Shown in pieces: positions 9,301 to 10,393 of a DNA stretch of 10,393 nt; the first letter of the stretch is position 1; the number at the start of each line of letters is the position of its first letter. Source of the stretch: Jimgerdemannia flammicorona (lineage: Eukaryota; Mucoromycota; Endogonomycetes; Endogonales; Endogonaceae); NCBI GenBank assembly GCA_003990745.1, contig RBNI01007361.1, forward strand, positions 1-10,393, in the 5' to 3' direction. The position numbers and the translations under genes are program-made. Below the pieces are notes generated by a model. That model was given only the letters and a program-made list of their open reading frames with translations, had not been told where the DNA came from and ran no database searches.

Positions 9301-9894
9301 CTGAGGTTTACAAGTTGAAATGAATCATTATTAGAGGGCATGTACATCCGTAGTAGCATTAATACTGTCGACTATCTTGCAATTTTCACGTTAACCCAGT
9401 TCCATCCTTCGTACTCTTTCGTAATATGGCCTTGTTGTAATCCTTCGACTTGGGGTTCCAGCACTCCTGAATCGCTACTCCCTTTTTCCGCTAGACGACC
9501 TCATGCTATATTTTTTTAAGCTTTACCAGCGTCACTGTCCTCATCTCTAGCATCAAGACTTCTCCGAATGTGATTCCTTCCAGTTTCCCTTCTGATCTGG
9601 AGAGCATGCTCGAGTAAAGCTGAGGACGTTGGGCGACTTGATGCTATATTTCAATCTTTATAGCATGCGAGATTTCTGATATACTCACTATTTGTCCCCG
9701 TTAAAATCGGTGAACGCTGCGATCGTTCCTTGAATGTTATCCAGGCCAACATTGCTCACTGGGTAAAGTTGGCTGAGGGGATATTTTGATCGGAATTGCA
9801 CTAAGGTTGCTTGTCGCGGGAACAGGAGAAGAATGATGGCCAGAAGAGGAAGGAATGCAGATGACATGGCTGAAAAAAGTAAACCGCTCTTCAT
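5411..9894 (-). CDS. ITFG1: ITFG1/TIP (Linkin) family FG-GAP repeat type I membrane protein, 16 exons
   Basis: Seen: the exons on the minus strand are 9894-9689, 9300-9239, 9098-8904, 8693-8516, 8324-8221, 8121-7978, 7848-7592, 7377-7278, 7201-6972, 6848-6737, 6614-6556, 6444-6366, 6274-6159, 5939-5848, 5734-5617 and 5470-5411. All introns are GT-AG and the join is 2112 nt, or 703 residues plus stop. The protein has a signal peptide (about residues 10-30), then seven Asp-rich FG-GAP loops at residues 63, 117, 173, 241, 295, 417 and 488 (for example DIDGDGSVD and DYNLDGYPD). Next come a conserved PNSQLI motif, a membrane segment (about 659-680) followed by HWMEK, and a basic/acidic tail ending FDAL. 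Known: animal ITFG1 has the same order, is about 610 residues long and ends in a similar HW-EK...FDAM tail. Family members are surface or secretory membrane proteins, and Linkin has been linked to RUVBL proteins and tubulin. Inferred: a beta-propeller ectodomain in the lumen or outside the cell. The fungal copy is longer, partly from a Cys-containing insert near residues 340-380. Introns 1, 3, 4, 7 and 13 are long (191-388 nt), so a small missed exon is possible. The start could instead be Met10 (9867). Confidence 0.93.
6275..6365 (-). other. ITFG1-like intron 12 with poly-A at both ends
   Basis: The flanking exons require this intron: GTG-CAA-CAA-G joins TT-TCC-CAG in frame and continues into the family motif SQAAYL. 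On the gene strand the donor GT is followed at once by 33 A residues (plus-strand T run 6331-6363). The acceptor AG is preceded by 14 A residues (T run 6276-6289) rather than a pyrimidine tract. A nearby CCCAG at about 6268 has a normal look but breaks the frame. Confidence 0.75.
6331..6363. repeat. T33 mononucleotide run inside intron 12
   Basis: An uninterrupted run of 33 T on the plus strand (A on the gene strand) directly abuts the donor dinucleotide of intron 12. Its length may vary, or be misassembled, because it is a homopolymer. Confidence 0.95.
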
Positions 9895-10249
9895 TGATCT
9901 GGAGTGTGGGGGTCTTTGGATGGGGAAAGCGAAGTCACCTAAAATCTGGTGCGTGATTTAAACTGCTGGTCACGTGCATCAAGCTTGGCCTTCATTCATT
10001 GTTTCATTGAACATCTTTTTTTTTTTTATCGGTTTCAAAACATATCGGGTACGAATTCGTTAAGGGCACTCCCCATCAAGCAAACAATTGCTGCCGTCGC
10101 CGAAACAGATCTAACATCGGATGATACCCAGCCTCCGATTCTTGTGCCGTTCGTTAGTCCTTGAAAGGAGGCAGCATGAAGTTATTAATGGATGCCACTT
10201 TATTCGGAGACATGCTCGAACTCATAATTAACGAAACAAAGAACCTTAC
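9870..10249 (-). other. candidate 5' intron upstream of the ITFG1-like start
   Basis: Just before Met10 of the ITFG1-like protein lies a strong acceptor-like sequence (a T-rich tract, then CAG, ending at 9870). A good donor, CAG|GTAAGG, sits at 10249. If this intron is used, translation starts either at Met10 (9867) or at an ATG at 10298, whose 16-codon reading runs in frame into Met10. In that case Met1-Ala9 of the unspliced model would be intronic. The Met1 context is poor (T at -3). This is inferred from splice-site appearance only. Confidence 0.4.
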
Positions 10250-10361
10250 CTGACGCGTCTTCAGAGTGCGTGTAATGACGCTGTCTGGAGTTCTGCATTC
10301 AAACCAAAAGGGATCGACATAGGTTTAGGCACGCCGCAACAGGAAAGGGCTTGACTCTTTC
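9895..10361 (-). other. upstream region of the ITFG1-like gene
   Basis: No clear gene. The stretch holds the candidate 5' intron, an E-box and a 12-T run at 10016-10027. Two short open stretches overlap here: minus 10157-10035 (40 codons, no ATG at its start) and plus up to 10164. Neither matches a family I recognise, and both are short enough to be chance. Confidence 0.5.
9971..9976. promoter_or_regulatory. CACGTG E-box upstream of the ITFG1-like gene
   Basis: A palindromic CACGTG lies 77 nt upstream of the first ATG. This hexamer is the core site of bHLH regulators of the Cbf1/Pho4 type in fungi. It may also lie inside the candidate 5' intron. Single hexamers occur by chance (another is at 4468-4473), so the regulatory role is weakly supported. 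Confidence 0.2.
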
Positions 10362-10393
10362 AAAAAAAAAAAAAAACAAAAAAAAAAAAAAAA
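10362..10393. repeat. A-rich homopolymer at the window end
   Basis: Fifteen A, one C, then sixteen A run to the last base. This may be where a contig ended because of the homopolymer. Confidence 0.9.

Noticed and set aside
5411..9894. Processed pseudogene or broken copy of the ITFG1-like gene, suggested by nearby poly-A
   Set aside because: Fifteen introns are present, every junction keeps frame, and there is no internal stop.
1..10393. CRISPR array, tRNA, rRNA, telomere repeats
   Set aside because: No regularly spaced direct repeats, no tRNA-like T-loop in a plausible cloverleaf (TTCGAATC words belong to the MITE), no rRNA-like tracts and no TTAGGG-type repeats at the ends.

Overview
The window looks like nuclear DNA of a filamentous fungus. 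It carries one intron-rich gene with GT-AG introns, a block of AT-rich decayed transposons with RIP-like C-to-T damage, and long A/T homopolymers. The intron density would suit a basidiomycete, while the CpA-to-TpA damage is better known from ascomycetes, so I do not fix the phylum. The window starts in a C-rich tract and ends in poly-A.

Layout: (1) 1-539 is C-rich and G-poor, with a reading frame open apart from one TAG; I do not recognise it. (2) 541-4390 is AT-rich and full of stops. It is a transposon graveyard. On the minus strand lie gag, a CCHC zinc knuckle and an aspartic protease remnant of a Ty3/gypsy-like retroelement (about 3175 down to 1320). The protease is interrupted by a 424-bp foldback element with an exact 8-bp target duplication, a hAT-type MITE. 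On the plus strand, 3719-4390 carries a relic of a Fanzor/TnpB-type RNA-guided nuclease, recognised by a zinc-ribbon remnant followed by an intact DRDIN motif. (3) 4391-5410 is intergenic and includes a 32-T run. (4) 5411-9894, minus strand, is a complete 16-exon gene for an ITFG1/TIP (Linkin) family type I membrane protein. All junctions join in frame to 703 codons plus stop. (5) 9895-10393 is the upstream region of that gene, with a possible 5' intron and an E-box.

Only the ITFG1-like gene appears functional. Its protein has a signal peptide, seven FG-GAP calcium-binding loops, a C-terminal membrane segment and a short cytosolic tail. The transposon relics are all broken. The most notable item is the Fanzor-like relic; the neatest structural evidence is the MITE, because removing it with one target copy rejoins the protease reading frame.
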